Shown: one piece after another, positions 33,081 to 43,424 of the stretch | How the letters are laid out: each line of letters begins with the position of its first letter | Numbering within the stretch: the first letter of the stretch is position 1 | Assembly: GCA_019114465.1 (NCBI GenBank) | Contig: DXFM01000003.1 | Coordinates: 1-64,000, forward strand | From: Candidatus Lachnoclostridium avicola | GTDB lineage: Bacteria > Bacillota > Clostridia > Lachnospirales > Lachnospiraceae | DNA: 64,000 bases | Reading direction: 5' to 3' | Notes under the pieces: model-generated | Told to the model about the DNA's origin: nothing | What the model saw: the letters and a program-made list of their open reading frames with translations, nothing else | Databases searched by the model: none | Position numbers and translations under genes: made by a program

Positions 33081-34010
33081 TCAGCCCAGGCCCACTCCCA
33101 TGAGAAGGGGAATGGTCACCAGGCAGAACAGGGTGGTGAGAAAGATCATTTTAGCCCCCAGGTCGGTGTTGGTGTGGTACTGCTCGGTGATGATGGACGC
33201 CGCCGACGGGCTGGGCAGGCCGGCGGAGAGCAGCAGAGTGCCGGCGATCATTGGATCCAGACTGCGGCCGGCGGTGCGGATCACCGCCAGAGTGATCAGG
33301 GGCAGGAGGACCAGGCGGATGGCGGTGAGAATGTAGTTTCTGCCGCCGGCAAACATTTTCCGGAAGTTTAATTTCGCCATGGAGAGACCCACCACGATCA
33401 TGGAAAGGCCGGAGGTGATGGACCCCAGGTAGCTCAGGGAGTCCGCCAGCACTTTCGGCAGGGTCCACTGGTTGATGTAAAAGATCAGGCCCAGGACCAC
33501 GGCGATGTTGATGTTGGTGAAGAGCATTTTCTTTAAGCTCAGCTTCTCCGTGATGGAGTAGCCGTCGGTGAGCATCTTCACCCCTGCGGAGAAGATGAGC
33601 AGGTTGGCGATCATGTTCATGATGGACATGAGGAAGACGCCCTCGTTTCCGTAAAGGCTTAAGGCCAGAGGAAGGCCCATAAAGCCGTTGTTGGAAAAGG
33701 AGGAGACAAACAGCCATACGCCCCGCTCTTTGGCGGGCACGGAGAAGATGCGGACGGCGGCGAAGCCGATGATCATGGAGACGGCGTAAAAGACCAGGGA
33801 GAACAGCAGAATCTCCACACCCCGGTGGAGAAGCTCCGGGTCGTACTCCATCTGCATGGCGTTGAAGACGGTGGCCGGCATGGTCACTTTTACAATAAAA
33901 TTGGACAGGCCGGAGGCGTAATCTGTGCTGACGATCTTCTTTTTTCCCAGGAAGCAGCCCAGGAAGATGAGGAGAAACAGAGTCAGCACACTGTTGACAA
34001 TGATCTGCAT
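33081..34010 (-). CDS. AEC-family (auxin efflux carrier-like) transporter
   Basis: A 309-residue membrane protein with about ten hydrophobic segments in two groups. FIVKVTMPATVFNAM near residue 40, GFMGLPLALSLYG near 110 and GLPSPSAASIITEQY near 275 are segments typical of AEC transporters, which carry small organic acids such as malate or amino-acid-derived acids. Substrate is not evident. It is convergent to nrdD and divergent from the PRD regulator gene. Confidence 0.88.
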   Translation of the reverse strand: MQIIVNSVLTLFLLIFLGCFLGKKKIVSTDYASGLSNFIVKVTMPATVFNAMQMEYDPELLHRGVEILLFSLVFYAVSMIIGFAAVRIFSVPAKERGVWLFVSSFSNNGFMGLPLALSLYGNEGVFLMSIMNMIANLLIFSAGVKMLTDGYSITEKLSLKKMLFTNINIAVVLGLIFYINQWTLPKVLADSLSYLGSITSGLSMIVVGLSMAKLNFRKMFAGGRNYILTAIRLVLLPLITLAVIRTAGRSLDPMIAGTLLLSAGLPSPSAASIITEQYHTNTDLGAKMIFLTTLFCLVTIPLLMGVGLG

Positions 34011-34117
34011 GGTGGAATCGTTCCTTTCTTTTCAAAATCTGTGGGCTATTGTACTCCGGAATGGCCCGGGAATCAATGGGAAAATGACGAAATTGCAGCT
34101 AAAAAGGAGGAGATCTG

Positions 34118-35905
34118 ATGGACAGAAGCTTTGGAAAGCAGGAAATGGACATTCTGGTGACGCTGATCCACAGAAAGGACTGGGTCACCGGGGAGGAGCT
34201 GGCCCTTCTTCTGGGAGCCAGCAAAAAAACTGTTCAGCAGGAAATCCGCAAAATTTCCCAGGAGCTGGACGGGGAGTGCGAGATCCGCTCCAGCCAGAAG
34301 AAGGGGTATTTTCTGGAATATCTGTCCGACCGCCTGCGCCGGAAGATGATCAGCGATCTGGAGAAGAACGAGAATCATTACAACATGAAGGGGAGGACGT
34401 CGGTTCTGGCCCTGTACCTGCTGTTTCAGCGGGATTATGTCACCATGGATCAGCTGGCGGACACCTTTTTTCTGTCCAAATCCACGGTGTTTTCAGAGAT
34501 CAAGACCATGAAGCGGTGGATGGAACGGCAGGGAGGCATTATTCTGGAAGTTTCCGGCACCAGAGGCGTGCGGATGGTGGGGGATGAGATGGACCGGAGA
34601 TTCCGGTGCGCGGGGTTTGCCATGCCCTGGATTCTGAGAAATCTGCCGGGCCCGGAGTCGGAATGGGATCGGTATGAGAGGGAGCTTTCCCAGATCCGGG
34701 AAGGCTTTGGAAGAGAGCTGGCGGCAGACGGCCCCAGAATATCGGGGGAGGATTTCAACAGGGCCTGCCGGTATCTGGCGGTGTGTCTGCTGCGGGACCG
34801 GATGGGATTTTCACTGGAGACGGATGAAAAAAATGAGGAGCGGACCAGGCGGTGGGGATTTTCTTTCTCGGTCGGGGAGATGAGGGGGCTGAAGGAGCTG
34901 CTGCTTTTAGCTGCCCGGTTTCAGGACGGCAAGGAGGAGGAAGATGACGGCTGTATGGCTGCCGCCCGTCGGCTGGACGATCTGAAACATGAGGTGGGAA
35001 ACATGCTTTCCCTGCCGGCGGAGGAGATTTTTCCGGATGAGAGACAGCTGCTGGTCCATCTGGAGCGGCTGGAGCGGAGACTGAGAGAGGGCAAATATGC
35101 CACTAATTATTACGACAAGGAACTGATTATTTCCTGTCCCCTGGAGACCCATGTGACGGAGATCTGCTGCCGGCGGGTGTATGGGCGGGAGATCCCGAAA
35201 ATGGAGCAGTTTTTTCTGGCCGCCTATCTGGCCGGAGGTCTGGAGCGGAAAAAAGATGAGGCGGACGTTCTGCTGGTGAGCAACCAGAGCCCCGGCCTGA
35301 CCGGAAGTCTGGAAGCTTTTGTCCGGAAGCGGTTGGGATCTGGAATCCGCAGCTTCCAGACGGAGCCCGCATACCGGTTTGAGGCTTTGGGCCATGAGTT
35401 GGGAAACCGGGATCTTCTGCTCACCACAGAGCGGGAGATTTCCATTCTCCACCCGGAGTTCTGCCTTCTCCCGGCGGTGGTCCGGGAGCGGGAGGAGGAA
35501 ATGGCGGAGCTTGCGCTGAACCGGTGGAGGAAAGAGCGGAGATCAGGGAAGATCCGCCGGGCGCTGGACCGGTTCCGGGCGCCGGACAGAACCGCAGCGG
35601 TTCTGAAAAAAATGTCCGGCCTGGAAGGAATTCTGGAGGCCGTGGGATGGGACCCGGGGCCGGATCTGTCGGTGAACACAGTTCCCGGCGGCCTTTTATA
35701 CCTGTGCCGGTTTCGGAGAAAGGCAGAACCGGAAATTTGTCTTTATGAGCTGAATGCACCGGCGGAGTACAACCGGAAAGCCATCCGGCGGGTTCTGGCG
35801 GTGACCTGGAATCCGGAATGGGCCGGAATCTATGATTTTTTCCTGGCGGTGAGCGTGCTGCTGGAGGAAAACAGCAGAAAAGAGGGTAGGAACCTGCCGT
35901 TTTAG
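34118..35905 (+). CDS. PRD-domain / EIIB-like transcriptional regulator
   Basis: A 595-residue regulator. Two N-terminal helix-turn-helix parts are visible (EELALLLGASKKTVQQEIRK at about 22-41, then DQLADTFFLSKSTVFSEIK at about 112-130), followed by PRD-like helical regions, and an EIIB-like segment (VLLVSNQSPGLTGSLEAFV, about 387-405). This is the LicR/MtlR activator layout, not the RNA-binding BglG antiterminator layout. Its activity would be set by PTS phosphorylation. The 6-phospho-beta-glucosidase-type gene follows and is its likely target. Confidence 0.82.
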   Translation: MDRSFGKQEMDILVTLIHRKDWVTGEELALLLGASKKTVQQEIRKISQELDGECEIRSSQKKGYFLEYLSDRLRRKMISDLEKNENHYNMKGRTSVLALYLLFQRDYVTMDQLADTFFLSKSTVFSEIKTMKRWMERQGGIILEVSGTRGVRMVGDEMDRRFRCAGFAMPWILRNLPGPESEWDRYERELSQIREGFGRELAADGPRISGEDFNRACRYLAVCLLRDRMGFSLETDEKNEERTRRWGFSFSVGEMRGLKELLLLAARFQDGKEEEDDGCMAAARRLDDLKHEVGNMLSLPAEEIFPDERQLLVHLERLERRLREGKYATNYYDKELIISCPLETHVTEICCRRVYGREIPKMEQFFLAAYLAGGLERKKDEADVLLVSNQSPGLTGSLEAFVRKRLGSGIRSFQTEPAYRFEALGHELGNRDLLLTTEREISILHPEFCLLPAVVREREEEMAELALNRWRKERRSGKIRRALDRFRAPDRTAAVLKKMSGLEGILEAVGWDPGPDLSVNTVPGGLLYLCRFRRKAEPEICLYELNAPAEYNRKAIRRVLAVTWNPEWAGIYDFFLAVSVLLEENSRKEGRNLPF

Positions 35906-35918
35906 GCGGAAAGCAGAG

Positions 35919-35971
35919 AGCCGTTCAGAAAAAGTTTCTTTCATTAGGATCTTTTCCTGAATGGCTTTTTT
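35919..35971 (+). terminator. Terminator after PRD regulator gene
   Basis: A 16-base stem (35919-35934 with 35951-35966, two G-U pairs) is followed by six T. TATAAT at 35985-35990, with no good -35, is probably the -10 of the glycosidase gene, consistent with activator control. Confidence 0.7.
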
Positions 35972-36000
35972 GTGCAGAATGTCTTATAATAGAGCCATGA

Positions 36001-37527
<1,527 letters not shown>

Positions 37528-37543
37528 ACAGAAAATAACAGAT

Positions 37544-37597
37544 AAAAAGCCGGTGGACGGACCGCTCTTCAAGAGCAGATCCGTCCACCGGCTTTTT
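37544..37597. terminator. Bidirectional terminator between GH1 and ABC exporter genes
   Basis: An 18-bp perfect stem (37544-37561 with 37580-37597) has an inner GCTCTT/AAGAGC stem, and A-runs and T-runs at its ends. It serves the rightward glycosidase gene and the leftward ABC exporter operon. Confidence 0.88.
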
Positions 37598-37651
37598 GGG
37601 GAGATCCGTCCGGTTATTTCGGCGGCCAATCCCGCGGCAGCTTTCCATCCC

Positions 37652-38386
37652 TCAGAGGACGGCGGTCCTTTTCATAATCTTCACCCCCGCCAGGTTGATC
37701 AGAACCAGATAGACCAGGGTGACGGCGAGAAACAAAGGGATACCGCCGTCCAGCATGTCTTCTGTGCGGTTTGCGTTCATCCCCAGGAGCATGAGGGCGT
37801 AGGGCCAGAAGATGCCCCAGGACCGGCCTGCTGCCAGAAGACCGGTGAAGCCGCCCAGAACCCCGAGAACCACAGGAAGGGCAAAGCTGCGGAAGACGCA
37901 GGCCAGAATAAACTGGATGGCGGCGGCCACAAAGCCGCCGGCAGTCCCCCGCAGAATCCACAGAACAATGGACGCGGGCGGAAGGCCGGGGAGTCCAGCC
38001 AGGATGCCGGCAGCCAGATAGAGAAAGGCGAGCCACAGCTGACTGAACAGGGTGACAGCGCAGACCATCAGGTATTTTCCCAGATAAATGGTCCCGTAGG
38101 AGACCGGGGCGGTAAAAAGGGCGTTCCGGCAGGAGTGGAAATTTTCATACCGCCAGAAAAACGCGCAGTACACGCCGATCAGGGGGGCGAAAAAGAAATT
38201 GGAATAAAACAGGCTGATCTGGGTCCATAGGGAATACCAGCCGGACCGGAGGATATCCAGATTGGCCAGGTAGTTTCCGGTTCCCAGAACCACGGGAATC
38301 AGGGGAATGAGAAAAAGCGCCGGCCACAGCAGGGTTCCCCGGCATTTCATGGCTTCACAGCGAATGCAGACAATCATTGCGGACAC
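37652..38386 (-). CDS. ABC-2 type permease, bacitracin/lantibiotic exporter subunit
   Basis: A 244-residue membrane protein with about six hydrophobic segments, of the ABC-2 permease type found in lantibiotic-immunity exporters (NisG/MutG-like). It is the last gene of a leftward three-gene operon with a second permease (3-base gap) and an ATPase. Individual sequence signatures are weak; the assignment depends on topology and context. Confidence 0.78.
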   Translation of the reverse strand: MSAMIVCIRCEAMKCRGTLLWPALFLIPLIPVVLGTGNYLANLDILRSGWYSLWTQISLFYSNFFFAPLIGVYCAFFWRYENFHSCRNALFTAPVSYGTIYLGKYLMVCAVTLFSQLWLAFLYLAAGILAGLPGLPPASIVLWILRGTAGGFVAAAIQFILACVFRSFALPVVLGVLGGFTGLLAAGRSWGIFWPYALMLLGMNANRTEDMLDGGIPLFLAVTLVYLVLINLAGVKIMKRTAVL

Positions 38387-38389
38387 CTC

Positions 38390-39142
38390 CTAAATCTGTC
38401 CGGCGCTGGCCTGAAAGCGGCGGCAGCCCCGGCGGAATGTGATGACGGAAAACAGCAGGATGACGCCCAGCCAGAAGAGGGGATAATTCTTCCACTCATA
38501 GAGGGTGTACCGGGTGCTCTCCGTATAGGTCATGCTCAGGTTGCAGAGAACGGAAAAGTATCCCCAGGGAATCAGGTACCGGAGAGGAAAAACCGGCAGA
38601 AACCAGGAGAACAGTCCTGCGAAAGCGGCCCCGATGGCCAGAAACAGGGGCGCCAGCTGGCTGGATGATCTCAGGGACAGGTTCAGCTGCAGGGCGAAGA
38701 GGGCGGAGCACACCGCCGCCAGGGTGACAAACAGCTGGAGAAAGCAGCCGGGATTCAGACCGGGAAACGGGGCGCAGGCGGCAAAGAACAGGACACTCTG
38801 GACACCGGCAAAGAGCCATGCGGCCATCAGCCCCACAGCCGCCTTTCCCCAGTAGATGGAGGCGGGCGGCTGCAGGATGCACAGCCATTTTAACGTATTC
38901 CCCGCCAGCTCCATATCGGCCAGCCGGCTGGCCAGGAAGGCCATGAGGACCGGAGAAAAAACGGTGTTGATGATCAGAAGGTTCATCTCCACCATGGCGG
39001 TGACGTCGTTGAGCTGTCCCGGATTCACATCCGTCAGGCACCAGAAGGTGTAGGCGGCCAGAAAGGCCAGCGTCAGGAGAAAGGCTGCCGCCGTATGGCG
39101 CCGCTTCAGTTTTTTCAGTTCCACCTGCAGATAGATCATCAC
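38390..39142 (-). CDS. ABC-2 type permease, bacitracin/lantibiotic exporter subunit
   Basis: A 250-residue membrane protein with about six hydrophobic segments, starting with a short cytoplasmic ELKKLKRRH region and a hydrophobic helix, as in NisE/MutE-like subunits. It overlaps the ATPase gene by four bases. The two permeases probably form one heterodimeric channel for a cationic peptide or bacitracin-type antibiotic. Confidence 0.8.
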   Translation of the reverse strand: MMIYLQVELKKLKRRHTAAAFLLTLAFLAAYTFWCLTDVNPGQLNDVTAMVEMNLLIINTVFSPVLMAFLASRLADMELAGNTLKWLCILQPPASIYWGKAAVGLMAAWLFAGVQSVLFFAACAPFPGLNPGCFLQLFVTLAAVCSALFALQLNLSLRSSSQLAPLFLAIGAAFAGLFSWFLPVFPLRYLIPWGYFSVLCNLSMTYTESTRYTLYEWKNYPLFWLGVILLFSVITFRRGCRRFQASAGQI

Positions 39143-40077
39143 AGTCCCGCCTCCTTTACCATATTCAGATAGATGGTTTCCAGGTTCTGGACCTCCTCCT
39201 GGATCCGGTAGACCGGAATGCCCATGTTCACCAGGCGGGCGATCAGCTGTCCCGTCTCCCGGTCGGGGAGAGGGGGAAAGGCCAGACCTTTTTCCGTGAG
39301 AGAGGGAGGCGGGGATACCGCCGGCCCGGGATTTTTCCCGCCGGAAAAGAGTTCCAGAACCCGGCGGTCGTCGCCGGTGCGGATGATGAGCCGCCGTCCT
39401 GCCTTTGCCTGCAGGGCGGACAGGGGGCCCTGAAATACCAGGGAGCCCCGGGAGAGGATCCCCACATGGTCCGCCATCTGTTCCATCTCCGACAGGAGAT
39501 GGCTGGAGATCAGGACGGTCATTCCCGCGGTCTTTGGGAGGTTTCGGATCAGCTCCCGCATCTCGTGGATGCCGGCCGGGTCCAGGCCGTTGGTGGGTTC
39601 GTCCAGGAGCAGCAGCCGGGGAGAGCCTAAGAGGGCGTTGGCGATGGCCAGACGCTGTTTCATTCCCAGAGAGTAGTGGGATGCCTTTTTATTTTTCTGG
39701 CCGTCCATGCGCACCAGCTTCAGCACCCGCAGGATCTCCGTTTCCGGGAGACTTTTTAATATGCAGGTGATCTGAAGATTTTCATAGCCGGTGAGGTTGC
39801 CGTAGTAGGATGGGGACTCGATCAGGGAGCCGGTCTGCTTCAGAATGGAGATCCGGCTGGAAGGAGTGAGCTCCTCCCCGAACAGGCGGATGGAGCCGCT
39901 GTCTTTTTGGGCCAGGCCCAGCAGCAGCTTCATGGCCGTGCTTTTTCCGGCCCCGTTGGGCCCTAAAAAGCCGTAGACGGAACCCTCCGGCACCTGAAGG
40001 GAGATTCCGTTCACCGCCGGAATGCCGTGATAAGATTTGGTGAGAGCCGTTGTTTCTATTATATTTGCAGTTTCCAT
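39139..40077 (-). CDS. ABC exporter ATP-binding protein (BcrA/lantibiotic immunity type)
   Basis: A 312-residue ATPase. Walker A GPNGAGKST (about 40-48), signature YSLGMKQRLAIANAL, Walker B LLLLDEPTNGLD, and switch His in ISSHLL. Its C-terminal extension (QNLETIYLNMV) is typical of BcrA/NisF proteins. It energises export with the two permeases. Start at 40077, after AAGGAGGT; the ATG at 40101 has no site. It is divergent from the response regulator gene, the usual layout for peptide-antibiotic sensing and detoxification modules. Confidence 0.88.
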   Translation of the reverse strand: METANIIETTALTKSYHGIPAVNGISLQVPEGSVYGFLGPNGAGKSTAMKLLLGLAQKDSGSIRLFGEELTPSSRISILKQTGSLIESPSYYGNLTGYENLQITCILKSLPETEILRVLKLVRMDGQKNKKASHYSLGMKQRLAIANALLGSPRLLLLDEPTNGLDPAGIHEMRELIRNLPKTAGMTVLISSHLLSEMEQMADHVGILSRGSLVFQGPLSALQAKAGRRLIIRTGDDRRVLELFSGGKNPGPAVSPPPSLTEKGLAFPPLPDRETGQLIARLVNMGIPVYRIQEEVQNLETIYLNMVKEAGL

Positions 40078-40115
40078 GTCGCTTACCTCCTTGCCTGTCA
40101 TTATGGACGGCCAGT

Positions 40116-40197
40116 CTTAAGAGAAGTTAAGTCCAACCTTAAATTTTCTTTAAACCTTTCCCTCGTCCCGGAAAATCTCCGGGAACTGTTGTATAAT
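40116..40197 (+). promoter_or_regulatory. Tandem half-sites and promoter between ABC exporter and two-component genes
   Basis: CTTAAG (40116-40121) and TTAAG (40127-40131) form one pair with TTAAG units 10 bases apart; CTTAAA (40138-40143) and TTTAAA (40149-40154) form a similar pair 11 bases apart. Direct repeats spaced one helical turn are typical of OmpR-family regulators. TATAAT at 40192-40197 is the -10 for the response regulator gene and has no good -35. Confidence 0.6.
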
Positions 40198-40225
40198 ATG
40201 GGGCAGAAGGAAGGGAGGCGGCAGA

Positions 40226-40930
40226 ATGGAAGAAAAGTGCGGGCGGATCCTGGTGGCGGACGACAATGAGGAGCTGTGCCGGATGATCGAGACGATTCTC
40301 ACGGCGGAGGGTTACCGCCATGTGACCTATGTCCTCTCCTGTGAGGAGGCGGAAAAGCTGCTGAGGCAGGAGTCCTTTGACCTGCTGGTCCTGGATGTGA
40401 ATTTTCCCGGGGAGGACGGTTTTTCCTTTTTTGCCAGACTGCGGCAGACCCGGGATATTCCCGTTTTATTTCTGTCGGCCAGGGATCAGAGCGGGGACAA
40501 GCTGAGAGGACTGGGGCTGGGGGCGGACGATTACATGACAAAGCCCTTTCTCCCGAAGGAGCTGGTGCTGCGGATCGGCGCGATTTTAAGGCGTACCTGC
40601 CGGAAAGAGCGGCAGACCAGGATTTTCCAGGTGGGAAACCGGGAGGTGGACTTAGACGCCGGGCTGGTGCGGTTTCGGGAGAAGGGGGAGCTTCGGGAGC
40701 TGAGTCTGACCAACAAAGAGTACCAGCTGTTAAAGCTGTTTCTGGAGAACCGGGGGAGGATTCTGACTCTGGATGTGATTTCCGAGACGGTGTGGGGAGA
40801 AAACTACTATGGTTTTGAGAACACCCTCATGGTTCATATCCGGAAGCTGCGGGAGAAAATCGAGGAAAATCCCTCTGCTCCCCGGTGGCTGATTACGGTG
40901 AAAGGATTGGGGTATCGGCTGAATCAATGA
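40226..40930 (+). CDS. OmpR-family response regulator
   Basis: A 234-residue response regulator: receiver domain with DDNEELC acidic pocket, phosphorylated Asp in LLVLDVNFPGEDG (about residue 53), LSARD and DYMTKPF switch residues, then an OmpR winged helix (SLTNKEYQLLKLFLENRG and HIRKLREKIEENP) that binds direct repeats. It works with the sensor kinase encoded by the next gene, overlapping by four bases, and probably controls the divergent ABC exporter. Confidence 0.93.
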   Translation: MEEKCGRILVADDNEELCRMIETILTAEGYRHVTYVLSCEEAEKLLRQESFDLLVLDVNFPGEDGFSFFARLRQTRDIPVLFLSARDQSGDKLRGLGLGADDYMTKPFLPKELVLRIGAILRRTCRKERQTRIFQVGNREVDLDAGLVRFREKGELRELSLTNKEYQLLKLFLENRGRILTLDVISETVWGENYYGFENTLMVHIRKLREKIEENPSAPRWLITVKGLGYRLNQ

Positions 40931-42282
40931 AAAGTCTTTTGAAAATTTATGCAAAATACATCTGTACGGCCGCCGTGGCGGCTGTCCTGTTTCTGGGAAT
41001 TCAGGCGGGGCTGGTGGCGGGAGTGACCCTGTGGATGGAAGCGGGAGGAGAGAGCGCCGGCAGCCTGGCGGTGCGGAAGGCGGCGGAAGCGCTGACAGTG
41101 GATGAGCAGGGAATTCCGGAAAACGGGGAAGAAATCGGGCAGATGGTCCGCCAGGAGGGGGCTTCCTTTGCCCTGCTTCTGGATCAGGACGGAAGCCTGC
41201 TGTGGAGCTTTCAGGCGCCGGAAAACTTAAAAAGAGACTACTCCGCCGGGGAGATCGGGGGCTTTTCCAAATGGTATCTGGACGGCTATCCCGTCTTTGT
41301 GTGGAACTGCGGCAACCGCCTGCTGGTGCTGGCCTACCCGAAGGACAGCCTGTGGAAGGACAATATCACCATGTCCATGAGGGGAATGCGGGCCTACCTG
41401 CTGCTGTGCGTCCTGGAATTTGTTCTTTTGGCCGCCATTGCCCTGGGAATCATTCTGTGGACCGGATTTCGGGCCTACCGGAGAATGAGATTGATGGTGA
41501 CATCCGTGGAGACCCTGTCCGGCGGAGGGGAGGTTCATCTGCCGGAGCGGGGGAATTTTAAGGAGGAGGCGGCCAGCTTAAACCGCACCTCCCGCCTGCT
41601 GGCCGGTCAGAGAGAGGCCCTGAAAAAGCGGGACGAGGCCAGGGCGGAGTGGATCCGCGGTGTCTCCCACGACATCCGCACCCCTCTGGCCCTGATTATG
41701 GGATATGGGGAGCTGCTGGAGGAGCGGGAGAGCCTGGATCCGGACAGCCGGAGCAAGGCGGCGATCATCAAAAACCAGAGTCTCAGGATCCGCCGGCTCA
41801 TTGAGGATCTGAACCTGACCACTAAGCTGGAGTACGAGATGCAGCCTCTGCGGAAAACGCGGCTTTCCCCGGCAGCCCTGCTGCGCCAGACGGCGGTCCA
41901 GTGCGTGGAGGGCTGGCCGGAGCGGGAGGATCGGATCACTCTGGACATCTCCCAGGAGGCGGAAAGATTCCGGATGATGGGGGATGAAGACCTGCTGCTG
42001 AGAGCCTTTTTTAATCTGATGGACAATTCCTTCCGCCACGGGGGAAAGGACTGTCTGGTGCGGGCCGGAACAGACGGGGAAGGAAATCTGGTTCTGGTAT
42101 TTTCAGACAGCGGGCCGGGGATCCCGGAGGAGGTCCGCCGTTTTCTCAACGAGGGGACCCCTGCCGCCGCCCATGTGATGGGGTTAAAGGTGGTAAAGCA
42201 GATCGTGACGGCCCATGGAGGGACTATGAAGCTGGGAACAGGAAAAGAAGGGGTGACTGTGGTGCTGCCGGCGGGAAGGTGA
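40927..42282 (+). CDS. Membrane sensor histidine kinase
   Basis: A 451-residue kinase with two membrane helices (about 9-31 and 153-178) enclosing an extracellular loop of about 120 residues, a HAMP-like linker, a phosphoacceptor helix RGVSHDIRTPLALIMGY (His near 246), and an ATPase domain with the N box (FFNLMDNSFRHGG) and G box (DSGPGIPEEV). The loop is longer than in BceS-type kinases, so it may sense its signal itself, not through the transporter. ATGA overlap with the regulator gene. Confidence 0.92.
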   Translation: MKSLLKIYAKYICTAAVAAVLFLGIQAGLVAGVTLWMEAGGESAGSLAVRKAAEALTVDEQGIPENGEEIGQMVRQEGASFALLLDQDGSLLWSFQAPENLKRDYSAGEIGGFSKWYLDGYPVFVWNCGNRLLVLAYPKDSLWKDNITMSMRGMRAYLLLCVLEFVLLAAIALGIILWTGFRAYRRMRLMVTSVETLSGGGEVHLPERGNFKEEAASLNRTSRLLAGQREALKKRDEARAEWIRGVSHDIRTPLALIMGYGELLEERESLDPDSRSKAAIIKNQSLRIRRLIEDLNLTTKLEYEMQPLRKTRLSPAALLRQTAVQCVEGWPEREDRITLDISQEAERFRMMGDEDLLLRAFFNLMDNSFRHGGKDCLVRAGTDGEGNLVLVFSDSGPGIPEEVRRFLNEGTPAAAHVMGLKVVKQIVTAHGGTMKLGTGKEGVTVVLPAGR

Positions 42283-42345
42283 TGCCTGCCGGCGGGAACG
42301 CCTCTGCCTGTTCCCGGAGAAGTGAAACTCTGCTGCATTCTCCCC

Positions 42346-42374
42346 GTGACAAACTCTCCCGCGTATGATATACT
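42346..42374 (+). promoter_or_regulatory. Promoter of nrdG
   Basis: GTGACA (42346-42351), 17 bases and TATACT (42369-42374). It separates nrdG from the two-component genes. Confidence 0.6.
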
Positions 42375-42415
42375 GCCATGGATAGAGAAAAAAGACGAGA
42401 CAAGGAGCACAGAAC

Positions 42416-42907
42416 ATGCGCTATCACAATATAACGAAAGACGATATGTTAAACGGGGACGGCCTGCGGGTGGTTCTCTGGGTGGCGGGCTGCAATCACA
42501 ACTGCAAGGGCTGCCACAATCCGGTGACCTGGGATATCCGTGGCGGGATTCCCTTTGACCAGGCGGCAAAGGAGGAGCTGTTTGAAGAGCTGAAAAAGCC
42601 TTACGTCTCCGGCGTCACCTTAAGCGGCGGGGATCCCCTTCATCCGGACAACCGCCGGGACATCGGGGAGCTGATCGATGAGATCTCAGAGAAATTCCCG
42701 TCCAAAACCATCTGGCTGTACACCGGCTATGACTGGGAGGCCATCCGGGACCTGTCCCTGATCCGCAAGGTGGACGTGGTGGTGGACGGAGAATTTGTGG
42801 AGGCTTTAAAGGACGCCAACCTGCACTGGAAGGGCAGTTCCAACCAGCGGGTGATCGACGTACAGCCCAGCCTTCTCACAGGAGAAGCGGTGCTTCACTG
42901 CAGCTAG
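42416..42907 (+). CDS. nrdG: Anaerobic ribonucleotide reductase activating protein
   Basis: A 163-residue radical SAM activase. The cluster motif is CNHNCKGC (Cys near residues 26, 30 and 33), followed by GGDPLHPDN and a GYDWE segment. It uses SAM to create the glycyl radical in class III reductases; two candidates for it, NrdD 1 and NrdD 2, are encoded in this window and neither is adjacent. Ribosome site AAGGAG lies upstream. Confidence 0.95.
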   Translation: MRYHNITKDDMLNGDGLRVVLWVAGCNHNCKGCHNPVTWDIRGGIPFDQAAKEELFEELKKPYVSGVTLSGGDPLHPDNRRDIGELIDEISEKFPSKTIWLYTGYDWEAIRDLSLIRKVDVVVDGEFVEALKDANLHWKGSSNQRVIDVQPSLLTGEAVLHCS

Positions 42908-42945
42908 AGAAGCTGCTGCATTTCAGAAGGAGAAAACAGACAGAG

Positions 42946-43377
42946 ATGAACATCAGAATCAAATATTTTACCGATAAGATTGAACGGCTGAGATATGTGG
43001 ATGGAAAATCCGATTGGATCGACCTGCGGGCAGCGAAAGAGGTGGAACTGAAACAGGGGGAGTTCGCCCTGATCCCCCTGGGAGTGGCTATGGAGCTGCC
43101 GAAGGGGTATGAGGCCCATGTGGTGCCCAGAAGCAGCACCTTCAAAAATTTCGGAATCATCCAGACCAACAGCATGGGCGTGATCGACGAGACCTACTGC
43201 GGGGACAACGACCAGTGGTTTTTCCCGGCCTACGCCCTGCGGGACACGGTGATTCACGTCAACGACAGGATCTGTCAGTTCCGGATCATGGAACATCAGC
43301 CGGCCGTCACGTTCTCTGAGACAGAATCCCTGGGAAATGAGGACCGGGGCGGCCACGGAAGCACGGGGAAAAATTGA
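42946..43377 (+). CDS. dUTPase-family nucleotidohydrolase
   Basis: A 143-residue trimeric dUTPase-fold enzyme. Motifs: WIDLRA (motif 1), VPRSST (motif 2), [14 protein letters not shown] (motif 3), NDRICQFRI (motif 4) and a Gly-rich tail GGHGSTGKN (motif 5). It removes dUTP and yields dUMP for dTMP synthesis. Placement next to nrdG fits deoxynucleotide metabolism. A dCTP deaminase/dUTPase relative is a small possibility. Confidence 0.88.
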   Translation: MNIRIKYFTDKIERLRYVDGKSDWIDLRAAKEVELKQGEFALIPLGVAMELPKGYEAHVVPRSSTFKNFGIIQTNSMGVIDETYCGDNDQWFFPAYALRDTVIHVNDRICQFRIMEHQPAVTFSETESLGNEDRGGHGSTGKN

Positions 43378-43424
43378 GGACGGATCCGGCCCCGAGGCCG
43401 GAGAACGCCTGGAAAGGAGAGGGC

